From Vagococcus acidifermentans (lineage in GTDB: Bacteria > Bacillota > Bacilli > Lactobacillales > Vagococcaceae), in the NCBI RefSeq assembly GCF_003987655.1, contig NZ_NGKC01000011.1:41474-105473 (forward strand): DNA of 64,000 nt, written 5' to 3'. Positions 38,400-47,215 of the stretch are shown here, piece after piece; position 1 is the first letter of the stretch, and the number at the start of each line of letters is the position of its first letter. The notes under the pieces were generated by a model. That model was not told where the DNA came from and did not search any database. It was given only the letters and a program-made list of their open reading frames with translations. The position numbers were made by a program, and so were the translations under genes.

Positions 38400-39524
38400 A
38401 TGATTAAGATGGAACACGTGTCTATGGCTTATGGCGAACACAAAGTGATAGACGATTTTAATCTGGAAATCGAAGCTGGTCAACTCGTGGTCATTATTGG
38501 ACCTTCGGGTTGCGGGAAAACGACAATACTGCAACTCATCAACCGCTTGATTAATCCGACAGAAGGCCGGATTTTATTGAACGATGTGGATATCCAAGAC
38601 ATCGACCCGGTAGAATTACGGCGCGGCATCGGTTATGTCATTCAGGAAATCGGGTTGTTTCCTCATATGACGATTGAACAGAATATTGAAATCGTTCCCA
38701 AAATGTTGAAGTGGCCTGTTGAAAAAAGAAAGGCGCGGACACTGGAGCTTTTGAAGATGGTCGATATGGATGCTGAAACCTATCTGAACCGCTATCCAGC
38801 TAATCTTTCAGGCGGACAGCAGCAGAGAATCGGTGTGCTGCGTGCTTTGGCCGCAGAGCCGCCGCTTATTTTGATGGATGAACCCTTCGGCGCGCTGGAC
38901 CCGATCACGCGGGATAATTTACAGTCAGACATTAAAAAACTGCAAAAGAAACTAAAAAAAACGATTGTCTTTGTGACGCATGATATTGATGAAGCGATAA
39001 AAATTGCGGATGTCATCGTCCTGCTGCAGGACGGGAAAATCATCCAAGCAGATACACCAGATGAACTGCTGTCGCATCCGGCCAATGAATTTGTCGAACA
39101 GTTTGTTGGCAAACACCGCCTGCATACCGGCGGAGTCGAAAAAGTGAAAGACGTGATGCGGAGCAAAGTTTTTAAAGTAACATTGAATACTGGATTGGCT
39201 CAAAGTATCGCACTCATGGAAAATGAACAAGTGTCTTCTCTTTTGGTAGTTGATGATGGGAACCATCTCATCGGTTCACTTGGTATCGCAGATATTATGG
39301 AAAAAGCACATCCGGGAATGACTGTCAGCGATCTTGAGCTGGACCAGATACCAAGTATTCAACCTGATGCACCAGCGAAAGAGGCGTTTGACATCATCAC
39401 TGAACAAAATCTGGATATACTGGCGGTGGTCGATGGCGAGATGCACATCTTAGGTGTCGTGACCAAAACGAGCATGGTCAAATCACTGGCAAGAGTGGTG
39501 TGGGGAGGCGATACGGATGTATAG
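38400..39524 (+). CDS. opuCA: Glycine betaine/carnitine/choline-type ABC transporter ATPase
   Basis: 374 residues. Walker A GPSGCGKTT (about residue 36), Q-loop VIQEIGLFPHM, signature LSGGQQQR, Walker B ILMDEPFGALDP, H-loop VTHD, then two C-terminal CBS domains (about 250-370). The CBS-linked ATPase is the hallmark of the OpuC/OpuA/ProV branch, where the CBS part senses osmotic or c-di-AMP signals. AAAGGAAGG precedes the ATG. The stop overlaps the first permease. Confidence 0.93.
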   Translation: MIKMEHVSMAYGEHKVIDDFNLEIEAGQLVVIIGPSGCGKTTILQLINRLINPTEGRILLNDVDIQDIDPVELRRGIGYVIQEIGLFPHMTIEQNIEIVPKMLKWPVEKRKARTLELLKMVDMDAETYLNRYPANLSGGQQQRIGVLRALAAEPPLILMDEPFGALDPITRDNLQSDIKKLQKKLKKTIVFVTHDIDEAIKIADVIVLLQDGKIIQADTPDELLSHPANEFVEQFVGKHRLHTGGVEKVKDVMRSKVFKVTLNTGLAQSIALMENEQVSSLLVVDDGNHLIGSLGIADIMEKAHPGMTVSDLELDQIPSIQPDAPAKEAFDIITEQNLDILAVVDGEMHILGVVTKTSMVKSLARVVWGGDTDV

Positions 39525-40170
39525 TTTTTTATCTTATGTCGCAAACAACTTGGATGACATCGGCAAAGCGTTGGGACAACACGTCATGATCAGCGGTGTG
39601 TCAGTCTTGCTGGGCATTGTCGTAGCTTTTCCGGCCGGCATATTGCTGACTAAAAATAAATCGCTCGCTAATTTTGTCTTGGGCGTTTTCAGTGTTGTAA
39701 ATACGATACCGAGCCTTGTCCTTCTTGGTGTTGCCATGATTGTCTTGGGACTGGGATTCGTACCGGCTGTTGCAGTACTGTTTTTGTACTCGCTTTTGCC
39801 AATCATGCGCAACACATATACCGGAATCAGCAATATTGAAGAAAAATACATTAAAGCTGCTGTCGGCATGGGTATGAGCAAGTGGCAGCTGCTGTTGTCT
39901 GTACAGTTGCCGCTGGCGCTGCCGGCCATAATCACGGGAGTTCGCCTGTCCAGTATTTACATTATCAGCTGGGCAACGCTTTCAGCCTTTATTGGTGCTG
40001 GAGGTTTGGGCGACTTGATTTGGTCCGGCCTGCAGTCATATAACTACAACATGATCTTTGCCGGCGCTGTACCGGCAACATTGCTGGCGCTTTTAGTGAG
40101 TTTCTTGCTTTCTTCGGCAGAGAAGCGAGCAACTCAGTTCAGCCGCGGCAGAAAAGAGGTGAAGACATGA
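39517..40170 (+). CDS. opuCB: Osmolyte ABC transporter permease
   Basis: 217 residues, five to six membrane segments; the coupling motif is AAVGMGMSKWQLLLSVQLPLALPAIITGVR, typical of OpuC/ProW permeases (EAA loop). It starts 8 bases before the ATPase stop and its stop overlaps the second permease (ATGA), so the permeases are translated together. Confidence 0.92.
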   Translation: MYSFLSYVANNLDDIGKALGQHVMISGVSVLLGIVVAFPAGILLTKNKSLANFVLGVFSVVNTIPSLVLLGVAMIVLGLGFVPAVAVLFLYSLLPIMRNTYTGISNIEEKYIKAAVGMGMSKWQLLLSVQLPLALPAIITGVRLSSIYIISWATLSAFIGAGGLGDLIWSGLQSYNYNMIFAGAVPATLLALLVSFLLSSAEKRATQFSRGRKEVKT

Positions 40171-40781
40171 ATTATGCATCAATCGGTAGTGCGTTGTTAG
40201 TGCATTTACAAATAGTCTTTGCCGGTGTTCTGGCCGGCTGTCTTGTCGGTATTCCGACCGGCTCATTGCTGAAGGGACACAAACAAGCGGCTCGGGTAGT
40301 CTTTGCGTTGGTCGATGTGATTCAGACAGTTCCTACGCTGGCAATGTTTACGTTTGTGATGTTAGTGTTCGGCTTAAACAATTCGACAGTGATTTTTTCT
40401 ATTTTCCTTTACTCGCTATTTCCGATTGTCAGGAATACGTATACAGGAATTTCAGGTGTTGACCCCGGTATCATCCGCGCGGGGAGAGGTATCGGTATGA
40501 CTGAGCTGCAAATTTATTTTACACTGGAGCTGCCTCTGGCTTTGCCGGTCATTTTATCCGGTGTTCGCTTGGCGCTGGTATCTGCGCTTGGAATTGCCAC
40601 GACAGGTGTGTTGATTGGTGCCAGCGGCTTGGGCATGCCAATCTGGCGCGGTATACAGACCCGAAACATGAAGATGATGTTGTCGGGCGCCATACCTGTG
40701 TCGTTACTGGCAATTTTATTCGATGTGCTGCTGTCGGCTTTGGAAAAACGCCTTGTCAGAAAAAATCCGGCTAGTGGGTGA
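40167..40781 (+). CDS. opuCD: Osmolyte ABC transporter permease
   Basis: 204 residues, five to six membrane segments, with the EAA-type loop RAGRGIGMTELQIYFTLELPLALPVILSGVR. It pairs with the upstream permease to form the channel. In the usual opuC order (A-B-C-D) the binding protein lies between the permeases; here the binding protein comes last, after both permeases. Confidence 0.9.
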   Translation: MNYASIGSALLVHLQIVFAGVLAGCLVGIPTGSLLKGHKQAARVVFALVDVIQTVPTLAMFTFVMLVFGLNNSTVIFSIFLYSLFPIVRNTYTGISGVDPGIIRAGRGIGMTELQIYFTLELPLALPVILSGVRLALVSALGIATTGVLIGASGLGMPIWRGIQTRNMKMMLSGAIPVSLLAILFDVLLSALEKRLVRKNPASG

Positions 40782-40815
40782 TTGTGTCTTTTCAGGTCAA
40801 AGGGAGGAATGACTT

Positions 40816-41721
40816 ATGAAACACGTTAAAAGATGGCTGATTAGAGGGTTAGTGATTGCAGGGGCGGTATTGTTTTTAGGCGCGTGCGGCAGTCAAGGCG
40901 GAAAGGTTACCATCGCTTCAAAGCAGTTTACTGAGAACATATTATTAAGTGAGATATACGCCCAGCTGATTGAGCACGAGACTGAGTTGGAGGTCGAACG
41001 GAAACAAAATCTTGGCGGGACGTCAGTCTGTTTCCCGGCAATGGAGAAAGGTGAAGTTGATATTTACGTTGAATACTCCGGTACAGCATATAATGAAATT
41101 CTTAAACTCTCCGATAGTACAGGTATGAGTGCGGATGAAATCTATGATATCAGCGTAAAAAAATTGAATGATGACCACGATATCACGATGTTTCAGCCGA
41201 TTGGTATCAATAATACATTTGCTGTAGGGATGCTCCGCTCGAAATCGGAAGAGTTAGGTGTCACATCAATCAGCGACTTGTCAGAACAGTCTGATGAGCT
41301 GCGGTTCGGTGCCAACCATGTGTTTTATACAAGGGATGCAGACGGTTACGATCCGATGGTCAAATTGTATGATTTACATTTCAGCGAATCATTGAAGATG
41401 GATACATCGCTCCTTTATGATGCTATCAATCAAAATAAATTGGACGTGATGATTGTCTATGCAACGGACTCTTTGCTGAAAAAATATGACATGGTGATTC
41501 TGCAAGATGACAAAGAACTGTTTCCGCCGTATCACGGCTCGCCGATTTGCCGCAATGACACCTTGGAAAAATATCCGGAACTAAATGATGTGCTGGATTT
41601 ACTAAAAGGGCGCATCGATGATGTAAAAATGCAGGAATTGGATTATGAGATAGACGTTAAAAACAAAACACCGGAGGAAGTTGCCAAAAAATTTTTAGCT
41701 GATGAAGGATTGGTGAAATAG
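40816..41721 (+). CDS. opuCC: Osmolyte ABC transporter substrate-binding lipoprotein
   Basis: 301 residues. Signal peptide with lipobox LGACG (cysteine about residue 24), then an OpuAC/ProX-like domain: KVTIASKQFTENILLSEIYAQL, RKQNLGGTSVCFPAMEKGEVDIYVEYSGTA and FPPYHGSPICR. These match quaternary-amine binding proteins of the OpuCC/OpuBC type. Ligand (betaine, choline, carnitine) cannot be told from sequence. GGGAGGAATG precedes the ATG. Confidence 0.92.
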   Translation: MKHVKRWLIRGLVIAGAVLFLGACGSQGGKVTIASKQFTENILLSEIYAQLIEHETELEVERKQNLGGTSVCFPAMEKGEVDIYVEYSGTAYNEILKLSDSTGMSADEIYDISVKKLNDDHDITMFQPIGINNTFAVGMLRSKSEELGVTSISDLSEQSDELRFGANHVFYTRDADGYDPMVKLYDLHFSESLKMDTSLLYDAINQNKLDVMIVYATDSLLKKYDMVILQDDKELFPPYHGSPICRNDTLEKYPELNDVLDLLKGRIDDVKMQELDYEIDVKNKTPEEVAKKFLADEGLVK

Positions 41722-41724
41722 CTG

Positions 41725-41765
41725 ACTTAAGGAAACTTGTTGGGTAACAACAAGTTTCCTTAAGT
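41725..41765 (+). terminator. Long perfect hairpin after the osmolyte operon
   Basis: ACTTAAGGAAACTTGTTG pairs perfectly with its complement (18 bp) around GGTAA. There is no real T-run after it, so it may be an RNA-stability or weak termination element closing the operon. Confidence 0.7.
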
Positions 41766-41854
41766 ATCTCCTGCATTCAAACGCAAGTTGAATTTCTAAC
41801 GAAAATGATATAAACTTCACTTAAAACGATTAAAGAAAGAACGGAGCATAAATA

Positions 41855-42820
41855 GTGAAGCAGGAAAAAGAAAAAATGCTGGCTAAAATGGCTTACATGT
41901 ATTACGTGGAAGGCAGGACACAGGCAGACATTGCAAAAGAATTCAATTTGTACCGGACAACTGTCAGCCGCATGCTTACGCAAGCCAGACAAGAAGGCAT
42001 TGTGCAAATTGAAATAAAGAATTTCGATTCAACATTGTTTGAATTGGAAAGCTATGCTAAAAACAAGTACGGACTGACATATCTTGAAGTCGTACCAAGT
42101 GCAGACAGTGATTTTGAAGAAGAACAAAATGGCGATATGTTTTCAGTTGCCGCAGCCAATGTAATCAGGCGGGCGGTTCAAGAAAATCAGACTATCGGTG
42201 TTTCCTGGGGAGCAACATTGGCCAAGGCAATCGGGAAACTGGAAAAAAAACAAGTTCAAAATGTGACGTTCATTCCCCTTGCCGGCGGTCCCAGCCACAT
42301 CAATTCCCAATATCATGTCAATACACTGGTTTACGAGCTATCACGAAAATTTCAAGGGAAGAATGTCTTTATCAATGCCAGTGTGGTACAAGAAACGGCA
42401 CAATTAGCTGAAGGAATCATGCAGTCTAAATATTTCAGCCAGATCAGACAAGCATGGGATGAACTGGACGTGGCTATCGTCGGCATTGGCGGTCCTTTGC
42501 TGTCAGGAGCTAGCCAGTGGCGCGATCTTTTGAATACAGAAGACTATGCTGTACTGCAAGAAAATCAGGCTGTGGGCGACTGCTGCTGCCGTTTTTTTGA
42601 TGAACACGGACAAGTGATTCAGAGTGATTTGTATCGTCGGACGATTGCAATAACTTTGGAACAGATAAAAAAAGTCCCGGTATCATTAGGGATTGCATCT
42701 GGAAAAGAGAAGGCCAAGGCGATACTTGCACTTTTGAGAAAAAAATATATCAATTCACTGGTCACTGATCAGGAAACATTGTTGCAGATTCTAAAAGAAG
42801 ATGGCGATGAGGTGGTTTAA
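41855..42820 (+). CDS. SorC/DeoR-type sugar-responsive transcription regulator
   Basis: 321 residues from GTG 41855 (CGGAG upstream). N-terminal helix-turn-helix: YYVEGRTQADIAKEFNLYRTTVSRMLTQAR (about residues 13-42). The remainder is the SorC sugar-binding domain: IGVSWGATLAKAIG, FIPLAGGPS, AIVGIGGPLLSG, IASGKEKAKAILALL. Such proteins bind phosphorylated sugars and control adjacent sugar genes; the RDD and PTS genes downstream are the likely targets (inference). Confidence 0.9.
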   Translation: MKQEKEKMLAKMAYMYYVEGRTQADIAKEFNLYRTTVSRMLTQARQEGIVQIEIKNFDSTLFELESYAKNKYGLTYLEVVPSADSDFEEEQNGDMFSVAAANVIRRAVQENQTIGVSWGATLAKAIGKLEKKQVQNVTFIPLAGGPSHINSQYHVNTLVYELSRKFQGKNVFINASVVQETAQLAEGIMQSKYFSQIRQAWDELDVAIVGIGGPLLSGASQWRDLLNTEDYAVLQENQAVGDCCCRFFDEHGQVIQSDLYRRTIAITLEQIKKVPVSLGIASGKEKAKAILALLRKKYINSLVTDQETLLQILKEDGDEVV

Positions 42821-42837
42821 ACCTCATCGTTTTTTTG
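42805..42837 (+). terminator. Intrinsic terminator overlapping the regulator stop
   Basis: CGATGAGGT pairs with ACCTCATCG around the stop codon region, followed by seven to eight T residues. Confidence 0.92.
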
Positions 42838-42937
42838 TGTCGTTCAATAAATCGAGGTTACAATATGCACAAAAGTGCTTATTTTTTTTGACATACACTA
42901 ATGTTGTTGACTGAACCGCTTTCAAATGTTAATTTAG

Positions 42938-42988
42938 TTACGATGAAACGATTAATATGTTACGTAAGAACTTCTTAACGTTTCGTAA
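42938..42988 (+). promoter_or_regulatory. Inverted-repeat cluster, candidate operator of the SorC regulator
   Basis: TTACGATGAAACGATTAA (42938-42955) is repeated in inverted form as TTAACGTTTCGTAA (42975-42988). Between them lies another imperfect palindrome, CGTAAGAA-C-TTCTTAACG. The cluster sits directly upstream of the RDD/PTS genes; TTGACA (42888) and TTGACT (42907) are possible -35 boxes but no good -10 is placed. Operator role is inferred from position. Confidence 0.5.
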
Positions 42989-43007
42989 ACAAATGGAGGG
43001 GTGAGTA

Positions 43008-43424
43008 ATGAGTGTTACACGGTCACAGCGAATTAAAAGTGTCTTGTTGGATTGGCTCCTGTTTTCTGTACTGATTAGACTGTTTTTTTCTGTATTAACG
43101 TATTTAAAGGTGCCTTACACAGGGACGCTTGTTGTTGGGGTACTGCTTTTGTCGGGAACAGTGCTATTTTTAGGAATTCCTTATTTTTTCGGCAATCAGA
43201 CACTTGGCATGAAATTCGGCGGTTTGAAGTTTACTTTCAAGAAGGAACACCGGCTGTTTTATTATTCAGTTCGCTGGTTGGTTTCTTTCGGATGTCATGT
43301 ACTGTTGCTGGGGATACCGATTGCTATCAATGTGTTTTTGCTGCTATGGAATAAAAATGGGCTGATATTACAGGACTATGTATTTAGCAAGACGATGTGT
43401 CTTGCATCATCGATTGAAATTTAA
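43008..43424 (+). CDS. RDD-family small membrane protein
   Basis: 138 residues, three to four membrane segments. It starts with a basic stretch (TRSQRIKSVLLDWLLFSVLI) matching the RDD opening (R.xaxxiDxxl), and has GNQTLGMKFGGLKF, the family's G.TlGkk.xgl motif. Function of RDD proteins is unsettled; some are Na+/H+ exchangers. ATG follows GGAGGGGTGAGTA. It ends 23 bases before the PTS gene and is probably co-transcribed. Confidence 0.8.
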   Translation: MSVTRSQRIKSVLLDWLLFSVLIRLFFSVLTYLKVPYTGTLVVGVLLLSGTVLFLGIPYFFGNQTLGMKFGGLKFTFKKEHRLFYYSVRWLVSFGCHVLLLGIPIAINVFLLLWNKNGLILQDYVFSKTMCLASSIEI

Positions 43425-43447
43425 TTATTTTATGGGGGAAGCAATTT

Positions 43448-45493
43448 ATGAAAAAACTATTTGGTGTATTACAAAAAGTCGGCAAATCATTGATGCTGCC
43501 AGTGGCAACACTCCCGGCAGCTGGTATTTTAATGGCATTCGGAAACTTGTTTCATCAGGAAAGTCTGCTGCTCCAGTTTCCTATACTGAACGCGAACTGG
43601 TTTCAACTTGTTGCAAATGTGATGGAACAGTCAGGCGGCATCATTTTTGGCAATCTACCGTTATTATTTGCAATAGCTGTTTCCATCGGTTTGGCTAAAA
43701 ATGACGGGTCAGCCGCTCTTGCCGGTGTTGTGGGGTATTTGATGATGAACATGGCAATGGGGGCATTGCTCAGTATTGATGCAGAAATGGTCGCTGCCAA
43801 TGGTCAAAAATATGCGTTGATTTTAGGGATACCAACGCTTCAAACAGGCGTTTTCGGGGGAATTGTTGCCTGGGTAATCGCCGCTTCTTGTTTTAACAAA
43901 TTTTACAAAACAGAGCTCCCGCCGTATCTCGGATTTTTCTCAGGCAAACGGTTTGTTCCGATGGTGACAGCGGTCTTTGCCCTCTTGGCTGCCGCAGTAC
44001 TGTGTCTCATTTGGCCGCCGATTCAAGACGGCCTGAACGGTTTCTCATCAACAGTCATTGAAGCCAACAGTACGCTTGCTGCTTTTATTTTCGGTGTCAT
44101 CGAACGGGCACTCATCCCATTTGGACTGCATCATGTCTTTTATGCACCGTTTTGGTTTCAATTCGGCAGTTACGAGTCAGTGACTGGTGCGATTGTTCAT
44201 GGCGACCAGCAAATCTTTTTCCAGCAGATGAAAGACGGCGTTGCGCTGACGGCTGGTGCATTTATGACAGGGAAGTTTCCGTTTATGATGTTTGGTTTGC
44301 CGGCCGCTGCATTTGCCATGTACAAAGAGGCAAAACCTGAAAGAAAACTGATTGCCGGGGGTATTCTATTGTCCGGGGCGCTGACATCTTTTCTAACAGG
44401 TATTACTGAGCCGCTGGAATTTTCATTCCTATTTATTGCACCGGCGCTATATGGTATTCATTGTTTGTTGGCAGGGGCTTCTTTTGCTATCATGAATATT
44501 CTTAATATTAAAATCGGGATGACTTTATCAGGCGGATTGATTGATTTTCTGTTATTCGGGGTTTTTGTTAATAGAACACCGTGGTGGCTCGTGATTCCGG
44601 TGGGACTGGCTTTTAGCGTCATCTACTTTGCCGTGTTCCGTTTCATGATTCGCCAGTTTAATCTGGCAACACCCGGCAGGGAAAAAGACAGTGATGAACC
44701 GCAAGAAGTACTGGCAAGCAGTGACAATCTAGCAATCAGTTGGCAAATTATCGAAGCATTGGGCGGCAAAGAAAACTTGACATCCGTGGAAGCATGTATC
44801 ACTCGGCTGCGGACTATTTTGAAAGACAATCAGCTAGTCGATGAAGGGTTGTTGAAACAACTGGGAGCAGTTGGTGTCATGCGTGTAGGAGATGGTTTTC
44901 AGGCAATATTCGGTGCAAAATCAGATGTGTACGCGACAACAATCAATGAAATCATTGACAACGGTATCGCTAAACCTGAGTTTGAACCGGAGACAGTACA
45001 AGTCCAACAGCCGGCAGACATACAAGTCAGTCTCAGCTGTATGAACTGCGAAGTGGTTGCACCTGTTTCTGGGGAACTAATCCCTATAACAGACGTGTGC
45101 GACCCGGTCTTCTCGGGCAAAATGATGGGCGACGGCTTTGCCATCATTCCCGACAGTTCTGAAATCGTGTCTCCTGTAGACGGCAAAGTGGTCAGCGTGT
45201 TTCCGACCCAGCATGCTATAGGTATAGTGACGAAAGAAGGATTGGAACTGATTATCCATGTCGGCATTGATACTGTTGACTTGAAAGGGAAAGGATTCCA
45301 AGTACTAGTTCATGAGGGAGATGAGATATATAGAGGGCAAAAACTATTCATCGTTGATCTTGATTATCTGAAGTCTCAAGGCAAAAACACATCGACGATA
45401 GTAGCCTTTTCGAATCTGGTCAACAGAGAAGTTAAATTACTGACTGACGGAGTAGTAAAAACGAATCAGCAGCACATTATTACATTTGCCTAA
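43448..45493 (+). CDS. PTS permease of the glucose family, domain order EIICBA
   Basis: 681 residues. EIIC (1-400): KSLMLPVATLPAAGILMAFG, FGLHHVFYAPFWF, TGITEPLEFSFLF. EIIB (about 430-510) has its phosphorylation cysteine in LTSVEACITRLRTIL. EIIA (about 530-680) has GDGFAIIP, SPVDGKVVSVFPTQHAIGI and the phosphohistidine in ELIIHVGIDTVDL. It takes up and phosphorylates a hexose. The family covers glucose, maltose and N-acetylglucosamine; the substrate here is not certain. Confidence 0.92.
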   Translation: MKKLFGVLQKVGKSLMLPVATLPAAGILMAFGNLFHQESLLLQFPILNANWFQLVANVMEQSGGIIFGNLPLLFAIAVSIGLAKNDGSAALAGVVGYLMMNMAMGALLSIDAEMVAANGQKYALILGIPTLQTGVFGGIVAWVIAASCFNKFYKTELPPYLGFFSGKRFVPMVTAVFALLAAAVLCLIWPPIQDGLNGFSSTVIEANSTLAAFIFGVIERALIPFGLHHVFYAPFWFQFGSYESVTGAIVHGDQQIFFQQMKDGVALTAGAFMTGKFPFMMFGLPAAAFAMYKEAKPERKLIAGGILLSGALTSFLTGITEPLEFSFLFIAPALYGIHCLLAGASFAIMNILNIKIGMTLSGGLIDFLLFGVFVNRTPWWLVIPVGLAFSVIYFAVFRFMIRQFNLATPGREKDSDEPQEVLASSDNLAISWQIIEALGGKENLTSVEACITRLRTILKDNQLVDEGLLKQLGAVGVMRVGDGFQAIFGAKSDVYATTINEIIDNGIAKPEFEPETVQVQQPADIQVSLSCMNCEVVAPVSGELIPITDVCDPVFSGKMMGDGFAIIPDSSEIVSPVDGKVVSVFPTQHAIGIVTKEGLELIIHVGIDTVDLKGKGFQVLVHEGDEIYRGQKLFIVDLDYLKSQGKNTSTIVAFSNLVNREVKLLTDGVVKTNQQHIITFA

Positions 45494-45503
45494 TAACACA
45501 AAC

Positions 45504-45540
45504 AAAGAAACCACCTATCCTGTTTATAGGTGGTTTCTTT
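45504..45540 (+). terminator. Intrinsic terminator after the PTS gene
   Basis: AAAGAAACCACCTAT pairs with ATAGGTGGTTTCTTT around a 7-base loop. Confidence 0.88.
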
Positions 45541-45581
45541 GGGTAAGTTAATGTTGCAGGATTGAATGTATGTAACCTACT

Positions 45582-45600
45582 TATAATGATAATCATTCTC
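45582..45600. promoter_or_regulatory. Fur-like box without an obvious target gene
   Basis: TATAATGATAATCATTCTC matches the classical 19-base Fur box (GATAATGATAATCATTATC) at 17 of 19 positions. It lies in a 383-base gap between a PTS terminator and a TIM-barrel/AraC gene; no iron-related gene is beside it. PerR or Zur family sites look similar. Confidence 0.6.
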
Positions 45601-45792
45601 AGTTGAAAAGTCAAGCAATTTTTTCTTTTTCATTCAAAACAGATTACATATCAATTTCATTTGAGGATCTTAGTGTGAAAACATATATACTCAATATCAG
45701 AGGCAAGACTAGGAATAAAGGCTATTTTTGATATGGTGCAGGAAGATTTTGATATTATGTGGCACTTCATTTTTCTCCAGTATTTGAATGTC

Positions 45793-45833
45793 AAAACACG
45801 TCAATTTGCAGAATTGGCGTTTTTTCAATGGAG
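45793..45833 (+). terminator. Terminator- or attenuator-like hairpin before the AraC gene
   Basis: AAAACACGTCAATT pairs with AATTGGCGTTTTTT (one mismatch) around TGCAG, with the T-run in its 3' arm. It lies about 45 bases upstream of the regulator start and could end an upstream transcript or act as an operator or attenuator. Confidence 0.45.
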
Positions 45834-45876
45834 TGCTATATTATACATAAACGATATTAGAAAGTATGAGCATATA

Positions 45877-47073
45877 ATGATGACCAGAGATGAGATATTA
45901 CGGAAAATCCGCACACAAATCAATTTGAACGGGCACATAATCGGAGCGGTGGCAGGTGCGGGCATGACTGCGAACTATGCTGTCAAAGGTGGAGCAGATT
46001 TTCTGCTTGCTCTCAGTGCAGGCAAATACCGGGTAATGGGAAAAAGTTCGCTGGCAAGCTATTTTTGTTATGCCAACAGCAATGATGTCGTGATGAAACT
46101 GGGGAAAGAAGAACTGCTGCCGGCAATCGCCCACACGCCGGTTTTATTCGGCTTGTTTGCCGGCGATCCTTTTATTGATTTAGCACGCTATATGGCAGAG
46201 ATAAAGGCGAGCGGCTTTTCAGGTATCGTGAATTTTCCGACAGTTTCTTTGATTGATGGTCAATTCAGAGAAGCCCTTGAAGAAGAAGGCAGCTCGTATG
46301 CTGCCGAAGTCAAAGCGATTGAAACTGCCCACTCACTAGATTTGTTTACCGTTGCTTTTGTGACTAATGAAGAAGAGGCTGTGCAAATGATAAAGGCTGG
46401 GGCTGACATCATTTGTGTTCACCTTGGTTTGACTAAAGGCGGCTTTTTAGGTGCCAAAAAATATGTCTCCATTGACGAAGCGCGCAAACTAGCAGACAGC
46501 GTGTTTAAAATTTGTGACGAGCTGCATTCGGACAGCATCAAAATGGTTTACGCAGGACCGGCAAACACCCCGCTTGACATGCAATATTTGTATCAAAACA
46601 CCGCCTGTCAAGGATACATCGGCGGTTCGACATTTGATAGAATACCGATAGAAACAGCTATTTTCAATACAACGCAATCATTTAAGAGCTACGATAGTTT
46701 TGAGAAAAATGAGCTGATTGACAAACTGATTGAAGGAAACGGCAGCTCGTCTGATTACGCGGAATTTGTGACGTCTTATATAGAGGAACACTACATGAAA
46801 GAAGTACATTTAAGAGATTTAGCGCTGATTACTCACGTTTCTGATTCGTATTTAAGTGTGCGCTTCAAGGAAGAAGTCGGCATCAGTTTTACGGAATATC
46901 TTGTCCGTTTTCGCGTGAATAAAGCAAAAGAGTTGTTAGCCAAACAAAACCTGTCATGTAAACAAGTTGCCGCAGTCGTCGGTTACTCGGATTATGCGCA
47001 GTTTTCTAAAATATTTAAGAAGTATGTTAAGAGTACACCGTCAGAATATAAAAAGCGCCATGCCCATTCATAA
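45877..47073 (+). CDS. Regulator: TIM-barrel (PEP-hydrolase-like) sensor fused to an AraC DNA-binding domain
   Basis: 398 residues from ATG 45877; the reading frame is open further upstream, but that part is not protein-like. Residues about 1-275 are a TIM barrel of the phosphoenolpyruvate-hydrolase-like family: GADFLLALSAGKYRVMG, NFPTVSLIDGQFR, GADIICVHLGLTKGG, YIGGSTFDR. Residues about 290-398 are an AraC-type double helix-turn-helix: VHLRDLALITHVSDSYLSVRFK and CKQVAAVVGYSDYAQFSKIFKKY. The barrel is a paralogue of the enzyme at 48458. It most likely controls the two following genes, sensing their substrate or product (inference). Confidence 0.88.
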   Translation: MMTRDEILRKIRTQINLNGHIIGAVAGAGMTANYAVKGGADFLLALSAGKYRVMGKSSLASYFCYANSNDVVMKLGKEELLPAIAHTPVLFGLFAGDPFIDLARYMAEIKASGFSGIVNFPTVSLIDGQFREALEEEGSSYAAEVKAIETAHSLDLFTVAFVTNEEEAVQMIKAGADIICVHLGLTKGGFLGAKKYVSIDEARKLADSVFKICDELHSDSIKMVYAGPANTPLDMQYLYQNTACQGYIGGSTFDRIPIETAIFNTTQSFKSYDSFEKNELIDKLIEGNGSSSDYAEFVTSYIEEHYMKEVHLRDLALITHVSDSYLSVRFKEEVGISFTEYLVRFRVNKAKELLAKQNLSCKQVAAVVGYSDYAQFSKIFKKYVKSTPSEYKKRHAHS

Positions 47074-47120
47074 AATAACCACAACAAAGCATAATCTAAC
47101 CACATTTACATCACTGAAAA

Positions 47121-47169
47121 ACAGCAGTAGAATTTAGTTGTAAGCGATCAACACTATCTACTGCTTTTA
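47121..47169 (+). terminator. Hairpin between regulator and UPF0261 gene
   Basis: AGCAGTAGA pairs with TCTACTGCT, enclosing a second small stem (GTTG/CAAC), and is followed by TTTATTT. It probably ends the regulator transcript; a conditional role is possible because the next gene has no clear promoter in the remaining 47 bases. Confidence 0.72.
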
Positions 47170-47215
47170 TTTGGCCAAATGAACAGAGATAAAATCAGCT
47201 TGAAGGGAGAAAGAT

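Noticed and set aside
42913..42927. cre site before the RDD-PTS genes
   Set aside because: TGAACCGCTTTCA is one base too short between the half-sites to fit the CcpA consensus.
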